A DNA stretch of 64,000 bases from Salinispora vitiensis. Lineage in GTDB: Bacteria > Actinomycetota > Actinomycetes > Mycobacteriales > Micromonosporaceae. The stretch covers positions 4,033,171 to 4,097,170 of the forward strand of contig NZ_KB900388.1 of the NCBI RefSeq assembly GCF_000378825.1, read 5' to 3'. Position 1 is the first letter of the stretch. The number at the start of each line of letters is the position of its first letter. The translations under genes were made by a program, and so were the position numbers. The notes under the pieces were generated by a model, which was not told the origin of the DNA, did no database searches, and saw only the letters and a program-made list of their open reading frames with translations. Below are positions 35,241 to 43,837 of the stretch, one piece after another.

Positions 35241-35409
35241 TACGCGTTCTGCCGGGACTGCTGTGTCGCTGGGGCAGTTGTCGCCGGGACCGCCCCGCCG
35301 TGCGGCGGAACGTGTCCCTTGGTCGAGTCCACTCGTTGCCAGGGAAAACGCCGTCCGGCGGCGTGACATCAGCCGGGGATGTCGCGGTGCGAAACGGGGG
35401 TGAGTCAGG

Positions 35410-35547
35410 GTGTCGAGGTGTGTGGTGATCGCGCGGCGGGCGGCCGCGGTAGCGGCGCTGGCCGTGCTGGTGTTGGGCGGTCACGGTGAGCAGCACGATG
35501 CTGGCAGCCCAACCACGCCGCCCCCGCCGGTCTCGACGAGCCGCTGA
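35410..35547 (+). CDS. Possible small secreted protein, perhaps interrupted by an in-frame stop
   Basis: GTG 35410 opens 45 codons: a signal-peptide-like N-terminus (CVVIARRAAAVAALAVLVLG) followed by a His/Asp/Pro-rich tail ending PPPPVSTSR at TGA 35545-35547. Past that TGA the same frame stays open for 36 more codons, with a coding-like segment (DATRAAADSFRIFDGP), to a TGA at 35656-35658. The ORF may be a short secreted peptide or the remains of a longer gene with a nonsense change. The rest of the 456-bp gap between copA and the antiporter holds only the copA terminator. Confidence 0.35.
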   Translation: MSRCVVIARRAAAVAALAVLVLGGHGEQHDAGSPTTPPPPVSTSR

Positions 35548-35641
35548 CCCGCACCGCCCCCTGGCGACGGCGACGGCGACGCCACCCGGGCCGCGGCCGA
35601 CAGCTTCCGCATCTTCGACGGTCCGGCTGTCCGGGCGCCGG

Positions 35642-36685
35642 TCAGGTGGCCAGGATGACGGTCATCACCGCGTAGCTGGTCAGCAGCAGGATGCCCTCGA
35701 AGCCGAGCCGCCCCCAGCCGTACGCCTGCCGCACCAGCAGACCGCCGAGCAGGATCGCCGTCATGAACAGCGCACTGGTTGTCACGAAGAGCTGAGCGTC
35801 ACCGGCAGCGTGGTAGATCGAGCCGCCCCGGTAGGCCACGTCGCCGACGACCAGGTTGAGGGCGTCCAGACTGTTGCCGCCGAGGACGGCGGCGATGGCA
35901 AGGGTCGGGGCGCCCCGGCGGACCGCCGCCACGGCCGTGACCGTCTCCGGGAGGGCGTTCACCGCGCCCATCAGGATCGCCCCGACGAAGCCCGCGCTCA
36001 GGCCGGTGCCCAGGACCAGGCTCTCGGCGGCCCGGGCGATCGCCCACCCTCCCATCGCGACCAGCAGACCCACCGCCGCGAAGCGTACCCAGAGCCGGCT
36101 GGAGCTGGTCCGGTCGAGGCTGCCGTGCTCGTGGCTGATGTCCGGCAGGGTCTCGGCGGTGGCGACGGCTCGCCACAGCGGACTGGCTCCGGAGCGGCGG
36201 ACCAGATGCAGGCCGCCGAGGTAGGCGGCGACCAGGGCGATTGAGGCGGGGTGCAGGCCGGCCACGGTGACATCCGGTGCGTAGCGGCCGAGCAGGACCA
36301 GCGAGAGCAGCACGATGAGCAGGACCCCGAAGAGCACGTTCGACAGCGATGCCGAGGCGTGCTCCAGGTTGGCCCGGCGGTGGAAGGCGTCCGCCACGGC
36401 GACCGCGGTGGTCTGGGCGGCGATCCCGCCGACCGCGTTGCTGTAGCCGAGCTGCGGCTGCTCCGCCGCCGCGGTGACGGCGGTCATCACGATGCCGGAC
36501 AGCGAGGTCGCCAGCCCGATGAAGACGGCGCCGAAGAACGCCTCACCCCAGCCGGTTCGGTCGGCGAGTGTGTCGCCGAGGGCGACCAGGCGGATGCTGC
36601 CCAGCACCGTGAGGATCCCCGCCACCCCGAAGACGGCGATGCTCGGCCCGGTGGGCCACGGCAGGCTGGTCAGTACGTCCGGCAC
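35642..36685 (-). CDS. CaCA-type cation (sodium/calcium-like) antiporter
   Basis: A 347-residue membrane protein with ten or so helices in two inverted halves. The alpha-1-like region is GLATSLSGIVMTAVTAAAEQP and GYSNAVGGIAAQTTAVAVAD; the alpha-2-like region is LMGAVNALPETVTAVAAVRR and LGGNSLDALNLVVGDV. These match the G(S/N)N..(D/N) and (S/A)LPE(T/L) motifs of the Ca2+:cation antiporter superfamily, although the first repeat is degenerate (SLSGIVM rather than SLPE). The ion is not certain. It starts with GTG 36685, diverging from the methyltransferase gene. Confidence 0.75.
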   Translation of the reverse strand: MPDVLTSLPWPTGPSIAVFGVAGILTVLGSIRLVALGDTLADRTGWGEAFFGAVFIGLATSLSGIVMTAVTAAAEQPQLGYSNAVGGIAAQTTAVAVADAFHRRANLEHASASLSNVLFGVLLIVLLSLVLLGRYAPDVTVAGLHPASIALVAAYLGGLHLVRRSGASPLWRAVATAETLPDISHEHGSLDRTSSSRLWVRFAAVGLLVAMGGWAIARAAESLVLGTGLSAGFVGAILMGAVNALPETVTAVAAVRRGAPTLAIAAVLGGNSLDALNLVVGDVAYRGGSIYHAAGDAQLFVTTSALFMTAILLGGLLVRQAYGWGRLGFEGILLLTSYAVMTVILAT

Positions 36686-36818
36686 CGGCCGGGGATTCCC
36701 CGATCTGCCCGATCGAATCCCGCGGTGGCCGATGTCCGGATCGCAAACCCCGATGGCGGGCTGGCCGGAACGGGTTGGTGCGTTTCGCCGCTACCGGAAC
36801 AGCCAAATGCCTATGGTT

Positions 36819-36837
36819 CTTACGTCTTTGCCGTAAG
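36819..36837 (+). promoter_or_regulatory. Hairpin that sequesters the methyltransferase ribosome binding site
   Basis: CTTACG (36819-36824) pairs perfectly with CGTAAG (36832-36837) across a 7-nt loop. The right arm includes the first bases of the Shine-Dalgarno sequence TAAGGAGG, so folding would reduce ribosome access to ATG 36847. Together with the hairpin inside the first codons it suggests translational control. Confidence 0.4.
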
Positions 36838-36846
36838 GAGGCAGCT

Positions 36847-37644
36847 ATGAGTATCTTCCATGGAACTGTCGGTTTCTACCGACAGTTCCGGCCGGACATA
36901 CCGACGGAGGTGGCCGATGTCCTGGACGCCGCGGTCCCCGCCGGTTCGCCACGACGGCTGCTCGACATCGGCACCGGCACCGGCCTCGTGGTGGAGGCGC
37001 TGCGGGACCGGTTCGACGACATCATCGGCATCGACCCGGACGCCGAGATGCTCACCGCGGCCGAGAGCGCACTCCGCCCGCGGCTACCCGCCGAGGCCCA
37101 GCTGCGCCTCCAGGAATCCACCGCGGAGGAGTACACCCCGCCAGCCGGGTGGCAGGCCGACCTGGTGACGATCTGCCGGACGTTCCACTGGCTCGATCAG
37201 GCGCGGGTCCTGAACCAACTGGACGCACAGATCAGCCGGGACGGCGCCGTCGCCATCTTCGCCGACAAGAGCTTCTGGGTCGCCGACAACGAGTGGGAAC
37301 TGGCGGTCCGGGCGGTCATCCAAGAATTTCTCGGCGAACAACGTCGGGCGGGTGGTGGCACGTTCCACGGGCAGCGCCGCCCAGACCTGCAGGCCCTACG
37401 CGACTCGCCGTTCAACCGGGTCGAGGAGACCGTCGTACCGGTGCACCGGACCTGGACGGCCAACAGCATCCTCGGCTACCTGCACTCCACCACGTTCGCC
37501 GAACCGGAACTCTTCGGCGACCGGCTCCACGAGTTCGACGAGGCGGTCCGCGCCGTCCTGGCCCGGTACAGCGACACCGACACCTTCGTCGAGGAGAACG
37601 AATTCCTCATCCACCTGGGCCGGCGGCCGAACGCGAGTCGGTAA
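36847..37644 (+). CDS. Class I SAM-dependent methyltransferase
   Basis: A 265-residue Rossmann methyltransferase from ATG 36847, with TAAGGAGG upstream. Motif I is LLDIGTGTGLVVEAL, motif II IIGIDPDAEML, and the post-motif Asp/Thr region is DLVTICRTFHWLDQARVL. FYRQFRPDIPTEVADVL before motif I is the usual N-terminal block of this subgroup (methyltransf_11-like proteins), which supports the chosen start. The substrate is unknown. It diverges from the antiporter gene and precedes GH92 after 116 bp. Confidence 0.85.
   Translation: MSIFHGTVGFYRQFRPDIPTEVADVLDAAVPAGSPRRLLDIGTGTGLVVEALRDRFDDIIGIDPDAEMLTAAESALRPRLPAEAQLRLQESTAEEYTPPAGWQADLVTICRTFHWLDQARVLNQLDAQISRDGAVAIFADKSFWVADNEWELAVRAVIQEFLGEQRRAGGGTFHGQRRPDLQALRDSPFNRVEETVVPVHRTWTANSILGYLHSTTFAEPELFGDRLHEFDEAVRAVLARYSDTDTFVEENEFLIHLGRRPNASR
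36862..36889 (+). repeat. Perfect 12-bp-arm hairpin inside the methyltransferase coding start
   Basis: GGAACTGTCGGT (36862-36873) and ACCGACAGTTCC (36878-36889) are exact inverted copies around loop TTCT. The hairpin begins 16 nt after the A of ATG 36847 and falls within the ribosome footprint. It covers codons for the conserved segment GTVGFYRQF, so it is not outside the gene. It could be an RNA control element or a DNA operator. Confidence 0.6.
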
Positions 37645-37726
37645 GCCGGCCGGACCAGGTGACCTCGGCTTTTTTGGGTGGCTGCACGCGGTTCACCGGA
37701 TGAACACCCGGGGCCGGCAGGATAGC

Positions 37727-37745
37727 GCCGACAAACCTTGTCGGC
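37727..37745. promoter_or_regulatory. Operator-like palindrome before the GH92 gene
   Basis: GCCGACAA-ACC-TTGTCGGC is a perfect inverted repeat (8-bp arms, 3-bp centre) directly before the ribosome binding site GAGGAG. As DNA it resembles a dimeric repressor site; as RNA it would form a small hairpin just upstream of the start. The factor is unknown. Confidence 0.5.
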
Positions 37746-37760
37746 GTGAGGAGTTCTGCT

Positions 37761-40700
37761 GTGCCACCACGTTCACCCGACCCCCAGGGTGGAACCGCCA
37801 CCGTGCCGTGGCGGCGGGCCAACCGCGGGCGCCACGGCCTGCGTACCACCGCGATCACCGCGGTCCTGGCCGTTGCGTCCACCGGTGTGGTCGCCGCGCC
37901 GGCGACGGCCACCCTGGTCGAGGACGCATCGGTCGACTACACCTCGTTCGTCAACCCGTTCGTGTCGACCGCCGGTGACTACGGCAACGACCTGCCCGGG
38001 GCGCAGGCGCCGAACGGGTTGGCGAAGGTCAGCCCGCTGACCATGCCGGAGCGCAACCACGCGGGCTACGACCACGACCAGACCCACATCGCCGGCTTCA
38101 CCCAGACGAACCTCGACGGGGTCGGCGGCTCCGGCGGCGGTGGCGACATCCTCGTCGTGCCGACCCAGGTCGAGTACAGCGCCCGGCCATCGACCGAATC
38201 CTATGCACATCCGTTCACGCACGAGGCCGAGACGGCCGCACCCGGGTACTACCAGGTGAGTCTCGGCGAGATCACGGGCCCGGACGGCGCCGTGGAGAAC
38301 GGCCCGGGCGAGATCAACGCTGAGGTGACCGCGACGACGCGTACCGCGCTGCACCGCTACGCCTTCCCCGCCGGAGCCACCCCGGAACTCGTCGTCGACC
38401 TGCACAACAACTTCACGAACCGGACCGGCTCGTCGGTGCACGTCACGCAGCTCGACGACGGTCGGGTCGCGCTCACCGGTGAGGTTCGGGGCAGCTTCTA
38501 CGGCGCCTCCTACGCCCTGCACTACCACGCCGAGACCGAGCAGCCGGTCACCTCGGTCACCACCTGGGCAGCGGACGAGTTCGGCGACGCGGCGTCCCGG
38601 CAGGGCGTCGACACCGGCGCCATCCTCGCCTTCGCGCCCGAGGACGCGGACGAGATCGGCCTGCGCATCACGCTGTCGCCGATCAGCGTGGAGCAGGCGC
38701 GGATCGACCAGGTCGCCGAGGTCGGCGGCCGGACCTTCGACGAGGTACGCGCGGGAACGAAGGCGGTCTGGAACGAGCGTCTCGGCCGGGTCGACATCTC
38801 CGCCTCGACGGTGGCCGACCCGGACGGCACCCTGCGTCGCCTCTTCTACACCCACCTCTACCGCATGTTCGCGCTCCCGGTGAACGCGACCAGCACCTCG
38901 GGCACCTACCGGGGCGTGGACGGCATGGTGCACCAGGTGGACGACTTCACCTACTACGACGGCTGGGCGTCCTGGGACGACTTCCGCAAGTACTCCGTCC
39001 TGGCGTACCTCGACCCCGAGCTGTACCGCGACATGATCCAGTCGCTCATCTACCTCTTCGCCGACGTGGCTAGCACCGGCAAGAGCATCGGCGGGCTCAC
39101 CCATTCGGTGCCGACCGTACGCTGGGAACGCTCCGCGGTCATCGTCGCCGACGCCATCTCGAAGGGCTTCACCGGCTTCGAACGGCTCGATCAGGCGTAC
39201 CCGGCGCTGAAGGAGTACGTCGGCTTCTCCGACGGCGACCAGCTGGGCCAGGGGCACCCGGGAGACCGCCCCGGCGACTCGGTGCAGCGCGGCTACGACC
39301 AGTGGGCGTTGGCGATCATCGCCGACGCGCTCGGTCACGGTGCCGAGGCGACGGAGCTCCGCGAAGCGGCCGCGCTGCCGATGGCGAACCTCTACAAGCC
39401 GGACGCGTGGACGGCGGCGGACGGCACCCAGGTCGGGCTGCTCACTCCGCGCGCGGAGGAAGGCGACTGGATCGAGGCCGACTACGAGCGGCTCGGCGCG
39501 GCGAACCTCTACCAGGGCACGCTCTGGCAGTACAACTGGTACCCGGTCTACGACCTGGCCGGCGTCGTCGCCGCGATGGGCGGGCCGACGGCGGGGCAAC
39601 GCGGCGCCGTGCACTTCCTCGGCGAGGACGACCCGGACAACGGCCTCGGCATGCTGCACTCGAACGCGAACGAGGTCGACCTGCACGCGCCCTACCTCTT
39701 CAACTACGTGGGGCTGCCGAGCCTCACCCAGAAGTGGGTGCGCACGATCTACACGAAGGAGAGCTGGAACCGCTACCTCGCCTCCAGCAGCACCGCCGAC
39801 TTCCCGAGTAGCGACGGTGAGTTTCGCCCGCCGATCAAGACCAGGGTCTACCAGCTGGACCCGCGTGGCTTCCTGCCCACCATGGACAACGACGCCGGCA
39901 CGATGTCGACGATGTTCGTCGCCGCGGCCATCGGCCTTTTCCCGGTGACCTCGGGTTCGTCCGAGTACCAGCTCGGTTCGCCGTTCTTCGACCGCACGAC
40001 CATCTCGTACGCGGACGGGCGCACCTTCACCGTCTCTGCGGACGGCGTCTCCGCCGACGACTACTACATCCAGTCCGCCGCGCTGAACGGGGCGAGTTTC
40101 GACAACACCTGGCTCGACTACCACACCCTCGTCCAGGGCGGCGCCCTCGACGTACGGATGGGGGCCGCCCCCTCCGACTGGGGTGCCGACAGCGAGCCGG
40201 CGTACTCGATGAGCACCGCGGGTGACGACGACGGCGGCGCGCCGAGCGACTACACCGTGCGCGCGTCGGACACGACGATCGCCGCTCGCGCCGATGGTGC
40301 CCTGGATGGCTCGATCAAGCTCGGGCTGGAGGGGGGCGCCCGCTTCGCCGGCCGTCCCGGCACGAACTACCTCAAGACGGGCGCGGCCTCGATCCACGGG
40401 CTGCCGGCCGGCGTCTCGGCGAAGGTTGAGGTCGTCAACGCGAAGACGGTCCGGGTGGCGCTGACCGGCTCGACCACGACGAGTGCCCGGTTCTACCTCA
40501 CCTTCACCGACTCGGCCTTCGCCCGCGGCGTCTCCGCCGCCCAGGTCACCGGCGACGGGCTGTCCGCGCGCACCCCGCTGGCGATCTCGGTGGCCGCGGC
40601 GGAGCGCCAGCAGCTGCGGGAGCTCGTTGCCGAGGCCGTTCTGGTCCGCCAGGGAAACTACTCCTACGCCTCCTATCGGGTGTTCGACGCCGCGGTGCGG

Positions 40701-41657
40701 TGGGCCCAGGCGGCGCTCGCCGACACCTCCGCCAGCACGGCGACGCTGCGCAGCGCCGCCGAGTCGCTGACCGGCATGACCGCCGCGTTGGCCATCGACG
40801 AGGGCGGCCAGCGCGTCCTGGAGGGGGAGCAGTCCGATGAGTGGTCGGGCGGCGACCTGAAGAACGAGACGAACTCCGGCAGCGGCAACCTCGGTGGGGT
40901 GCGGGACGGCTCGTGGATCCAGTACCGGAATCTCGCCTTCGACGTCGCACCGACGACGCTGGCGATCCACTACGCGAGCAAGTACTCGCCCGACGGCGCC
41001 CCGAGCTCCCTGGAGGTGCGCGCGGGCACGCAGGACGGCCCGGTCGTGGGCGAGGCGCTGCTGCCCGGCACCGGTAGCTGGGGTAACTGGGTCACCACCC
41101 AGGCGGAGATCACCGATCCCGAGGCGCTCGTGCAGGCCCGCGACGTGACCTTCGTCTTCCACGCCCCGGACGGGCAGGACTGGGTGTCGAACTTCGACTG
41201 GTTCCAGTTCGGTCCGCAGCCCGACGACCCGGGGGACGGGCCGGTGGACACCACGGCGCTCGACGCCGCCATCACCGAGGCGCAGAAGTACGTCGACAGC
41301 GAGGACCGGTACGGCAGCATCGACTTCGGGGTGTTCCGACAGGAGCTGGAGAAGGCCCGCGCGGTCGCCGGCTCCGGAACCGCCACCCAGGTCGAGGTGG
41401 ACGCCCAGGCCCGGGCGCTACGGCTGGCGTACGAGCAGCTGGTCCCGCGGGCCCGGCTGGCGCTCGAGAACACCGTCGCGCAGGCGGACTCGCTCGACGA
41501 GGACCGGTACACCAAGAAAACCTGGAAGGCGCTGACCCAAGCCCTCGAATCGGCCAAGACCACCCTGGCCGACGCGGCGGCGAGCGACGCGAAGCTGACC
41601 AAGGCGGAGGCGGCGCTGACGAAGGCGCTGGCCGGGCTGAAGCTGAAGCCAGCCTAG
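37761..41657 (+). CDS. Secreted GH92 family alpha-mannosidase with CBM-like and C-terminal helical modules
   Basis: A 1298-residue exo-enzyme. GTG 37761 has GAGGAG at 7-bp spacing; the upstream GTG 37746 abuts the palindrome. A long basic N-region and hydrophobic core (TTAITAVLAVASTGVVA) form a signal peptide. The GH92 body spans about residues 50-790: VNPFVSTAGDYGNDLPGAQA, HTHIAGFTQ-like YDHDQTHIAGFTQTNLDG, FYTHLYRMFALPVN, YYDGWASWDDFRKYSVL and the catalytic-region MDNDAGTMSTMFVAAAIGLF. Then come a CBM6-like beta domain (about 1010-1155) and two FIVAR-like helical modules (about 1165-1295). No sortase motif is seen. Confidence 0.9.
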   Translation: MPPRSPDPQGGTATVPWRRANRGRHGLRTTAITAVLAVASTGVVAAPATATLVEDASVDYTSFVNPFVSTAGDYGNDLPGAQAPNGLAKVSPLTMPERNHAGYDHDQTHIAGFTQTNLDGVGGSGGGGDILVVPTQVEYSARPSTESYAHPFTHEAETAAPGYYQVSLGEITGPDGAVENGPGEINAEVTATTRTALHRYAFPAGATPELVVDLHNNFTNRTGSSVHVTQLDDGRVALTGEVRGSFYGASYALHYHAETEQPVTSVTTWAADEFGDAASRQGVDTGAILAFAPEDADEIGLRITLSPISVEQARIDQVAEVGGRTFDEVRAGTKAVWNERLGRVDISASTVADPDGTLRRLFYTHLYRMFALPVNATSTSGTYRGVDGMVHQVDDFTYYDGWASWDDFRKYSVLAYLDPELYRDMIQSLIYLFADVASTGKSIGGLTHSVPTVRWERSAVIVADAISKGFTGFERLDQAYPALKEYVGFSDGDQLGQGHPGDRPGDSVQRGYDQWALAIIADALGHGAEATELREAAALPMANLYKPDAWTAADGTQVGLLTPRAEEGDWIEADYERLGAANLYQGTLWQYNWYPVYDLAGVVAAMGGPTAGQRGAVHFLGEDDPDNGLGMLHSNANEVDLHAPYLFNYVGLPSLTQKWVRTIYTKESWNRYLASSSTADFPSSDGEFRPPIKTRVYQLDPRGFLPTMDNDAGTMSTMFVAAAIGLFPVTSGSSEYQLGSPFFDRTTISYADGRTFTVSADGVSADDYYIQSAALNGASFDNTWLDYHTLVQGGALDVRMGAAPSDWGADSEPAYSMSTAGDDDGGAPSDYTVRASDTTIAARADGALDGSIKLGLEGGARFAGRPGTNYLKTGAASIHGLPAGVSAKVEVVNAKTVRVALTGSTTTSARFYLTFTDSAFARGVSAAQVTGDGLSARTPLAISVAAAERQQLRELVAEAVLVRQGNYSYASYRVFDAAVRWAQAALADTSASTATLRSAAESLTGMTAALAIDEGGQRVLEGEQSDEWSGGDLKNETNSGSGNLGGVRDGSWIQYRNLAFDVAPTTLAIHYASKYSPDGAPSSLEVRAGTQDGPVVGEALLPGTGSWGNWVTTQAEITDPEALVQARDVTFVFHAPDGQDWVSNFDWFQFGPQPDDPGDGPVDTTALDAAITEAQKYVDSEDRYGSIDFGVFRQELEKARAVAGSGTATQVEVDAQARALRLAYEQLVPRARLALENTVAQADSLDEDRYTKKTWKALTQALESAKTTLADAAASDAKLTKAEAALTKALAGLKLKPA

Positions 41658-42403
41658 GCCCGGGGCCGTCGGAGCCCACCCAGCTCGTCGGTGAGGTGGG
41701 CTCCGACGGCGGCCGGGTCCGCTGCCCGCCGCGCCGCCGTCGGAGCCCGGACCAGGTAGACCACGTCCGGTGCGCCCGCGTCGGTCGGCGTCTCCAGCAG
41801 CTCCAGGTCACCGAAGCGCTCCCGGAGGCGTCGCTCGAAGGCCCCGTCCCGGCTCGCGCTCCAGATCGCCAGGACACCTCCCGGCCGGAGTCGGTCGGCC
41901 ACCAGGTCGAGCCCGCGCTGGGCGTACAACTCGGCGTTGGCCTCGAAGACCAGCCAGTTTGGGCCGTTGTCGGTGTCCAGGCAGATGGCGTCGTACTGGT
42001 CGTCGGTGTCGGCCAGCCAGGCGAGGATGTCCGCCTCGATGATCCGTACCCGGGGGTCGGTCTGCGCGGCGCCGGTGAGGTGGCGCAGGTGGTGGGCGTG
42101 CCAGCCGATCACGGTGGCCTCGATCTCGACCACGTCAACGGCGGCGAGCCGCGCGTGCTCGATCGCGCGCAGCAGCGAGAACCCGACGCCGAGCCCGCCG
42201 ATGAGCAGCCGGGGCGCCGACGCCGTGCACCTACTCATCGCCGCGTCAACCAGCAGCCGCTCGGACCGGCCGTCCGCGGTGTCCATCAGGAAGACGCCGT
42301 TGCTGATGACCTCGTAGCGGCCGTCCGCCTCGCGGAGCACCAGCTCACCCCGGCTGGTTGTCACCCGGTCCAGGGTGATTGGTGGCTGCCGGAAATCGTT
42401 CAC
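41654..42403 (-). CDS. Spermidine synthase-like methyltransferase-fold protein
   Basis: About 249 residues from GTG 42403, which has GGGGGT 8 bases upstream; an ATG at 42466 gives a longer frame. The fold signatures are LLIGGLGVGFSLLRAIEHA (nucleotide loop), VDVVEIEATVIGWH (acidic ribose-binding residue), RVRIIEADILAWL and DAICLDTDNGPNWL, where spermidine synthases have an active-site Asp. The polyamine pocket is not clear, so the substrate is open. Its stop overlaps that of GH92 by 4 bp in a convergent pair. Confidence 0.75.
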   Translation of the reverse strand: MNDFRQPPITLDRVTTSRGELVLREADGRYEVISNGVFLMDTADGRSERLLVDAAMSRCTASAPRLLIGGLGVGFSLLRAIEHARLAAVDVVEIEATVIGWHAHHLRHLTGAAQTDPRVRIIEADILAWLADTDDQYDAICLDTDNGPNWLVFEANAELYAQRGLDLVADRLRPGGVLAIWSASRDGAFERRLRERFGDLELLETPTDAGAPDVVYLVRAPTAARRAADPAAVGAHLTDELGGLRRPRA

Positions 42404-42518
42404 GATAAGTACCCCCGGGGGACGTGAAAGACGGGACGGGTCAGGCGGGCCAACGCGTCGCATCACTATAGGCGCCGGTCAGCGAACCGATCCGGGGAGT
42501 TCTGCGTCCTAACCTTTC

Positions 42519-43055
42519 ATGGTGGACGCAGACGATGAGGAGCTGCTGCGCCTCGTCGGTACGGGGGACCGCGGGGCGTTCGAGCTGCTGTACGCGCGGA
42601 ACGCACCCTGGCTGTCGCTCCGGCTCCGGCGCCGGTGCCGAGATCCGGAGCTGGCGCGAGAGCTGCTGCAGGAGACCTTCCTGACGGTGTGGCGGGCCGC
42701 GGCCAGCTACCGGGGGGACGGGACCGCGGTGGGCTGGCTGTGGTCGATCGCCAGCGGCAGATTGATCGACGCCCGTCGGCGGGCATCGGTTCGTCCGCAG
42801 CTCGTGCACTCGCCGGGGGAGGACACCCTCACCTGGTCGCCGTCGGCCGAGGACGAGGCCCTGACCGACGCGTACGACGCCGGGTTGGAACGGGCGCTGC
42901 ATCAGCTCCCGCCGGAGTTGTCGGCGGTGCTGCAGGCGACGGTGCTGGACGGCCGGACCGTGCGGGAGGCGGCGACATTACTGGGGGTGCCGGAAGGCAC
43001 CGTGAAGTCCCGGGCGATGCGCGCCCGGCAGCAGCTACGGGCGGCCCTGTCATGA
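42519..43055 (+). CDS. ECF-type RNA polymerase sigma factor
   Basis: A 178-residue sigma-70 family protein with regions 2 and 4 only. Region 2 contains AFELLYARNAPWLSLRLRRR, ELARELLQETFLTVWRAA and GWLWSIASGRLIDARRR; region 4 contains HQLPPELSAVLQATVLDGRT and EAATLLGVPEGTVKSRAMRA. The stop overlaps the anti-sigma gene by 4 bp. It probably drives its own operon, which includes an anti-sigma factor and an ABC exporter. The start is ATG 42519 (GTG 42522 is possible). Confidence 0.92.
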   Translation: MVDADDEELLRLVGTGDRGAFELLYARNAPWLSLRLRRRCRDPELARELLQETFLTVWRAAASYRGDGTAVGWLWSIASGRLIDARRRASVRPQLVHSPGEDTLTWSPSAEDEALTDAYDAGLERALHQLPPELSAVLQATVLDGRTVREAATLLGVPEGTVKSRAMRARQQLRAALS

Positions 43056-43837
43056 CCGGCGAGCATGTGAGTGCGCAGGTGCTGGCGGCGTACGCCGAGG
43101 AGCGGCTGACCGACGGGGACGCCGAGTCGGTGGAGGCGCATCTCGACAGCTGCGACGCCTGCCGGGCGGGTCTTGCGCCGAGCGAGGCGGTGCGGCGGGT
43201 GGTCGCGGGCGTCGCGCTGGCGCTGGACGATCGGTTGTCGACGCCGGGGCGGGTACGACCCGCGACCGGGTGGCGACGGGTGCGGGTGTTGGTGGGTGCC
43301 GCGCCGGCGGTGCGGGCCGCGTGGCTGCTCTCCGTGCTGGTCACCGGGCTGCTGACCCTGGGGTTGGCGGTCAGTCCGAGAATGCTGCCGCCGTGGGTGC
43401 TGCTGCTGGTCGCCCCGGCGCTGCCGGTGGTCGGTACGGCCCTGTCGTACGGGCCGCGCACCGACCCGCTGCACGAGGTGGTGGCGGGGACACCGCAGGG
43501 GGGCCTGCGCATCGTGCTGTGGCGCACGCTGGCGGTGCTGACCGTGGCCATGCCGGCGGTGGTGCTGGCCGCGGTGGTGACCGGGATCAGCACTCCGCTG
43601 ATGTGGATGCTGCCGGGCGCCGCGTTGACCGCCGGCACGCTGGCGCTCGGCTCGCTGATCGAGCCGACGTACGCCGCGGCGGTGGTGGCGGGGGCGTGGG
43701 CGCTGGTGGTGCTGGTGCCGCCGGTTGCTGGGTCGGCTGTCGTGGCCGCGAGTGCCCCGGTGTGGCTGGCCGTCACCGGGGTGGCCGTTGTCGTGCTGTA
43801 CGCGCGGCGGGAACGAGTGGGGAGACAGGCGGGATGA
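43052..43837 (+). CDS. Zinc-finger anti-sigma factor with multi-span membrane domain
   Basis: A 261-residue protein. The N-terminal ZAS-type domain contains VEAHLDSCDACRAGL (His-x3-Cys-x2-Cys, about residues 30-37). The rest forms about six transmembrane segments (AWLLSVLVTGLLTLGLAV, LLLVAPALPVVGTALSY, VAMPAVVLAAVVTGI, and others) instead of the usual single helix, without an extracytoplasmic sensor domain. ATG 43052 overlaps the sigma gene stop (ATGA). It should hold the sigma factor at the membrane until a membrane-linked signal releases it. Confidence 0.88.
   Translation: MTGEHVSAQVLAAYAEERLTDGDAESVEAHLDSCDACRAGLAPSEAVRRVVAGVALALDDRLSTPGRVRPATGWRRVRVLVGAAPAVRAAWLLSVLVTGLLTLGLAVSPRMLPPWVLLLVAPALPVVGTALSYGPRTDPLHEVVAGTPQGGLRIVLWRTLAVLTVAMPAVVLAAVVTGISTPLMWMLPGAALTAGTLALGSLIEPTYAAAVVAGAWALVVLVPPVAGSAVVAASAPVWLAVTGVAVVVLYARRERVGRQAG

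Noticed and set aside
35545..35547. In-frame TGA considered as a selenocysteine codon
   Set aside because: No selenoprotein family match, no selenocysteine insertion hairpin evident after the TGA, and the ORF itself is weak.
37773..41162. A 1129-codon open frame on the minus strand opposite the GH92 gene
   Set aside because: It is a shadow of the codon bias of the true gene: Val/Arg/Gly/Asp-rich low-complexity translation, no motif, and fully overlapped by a clear GH92 enzyme.
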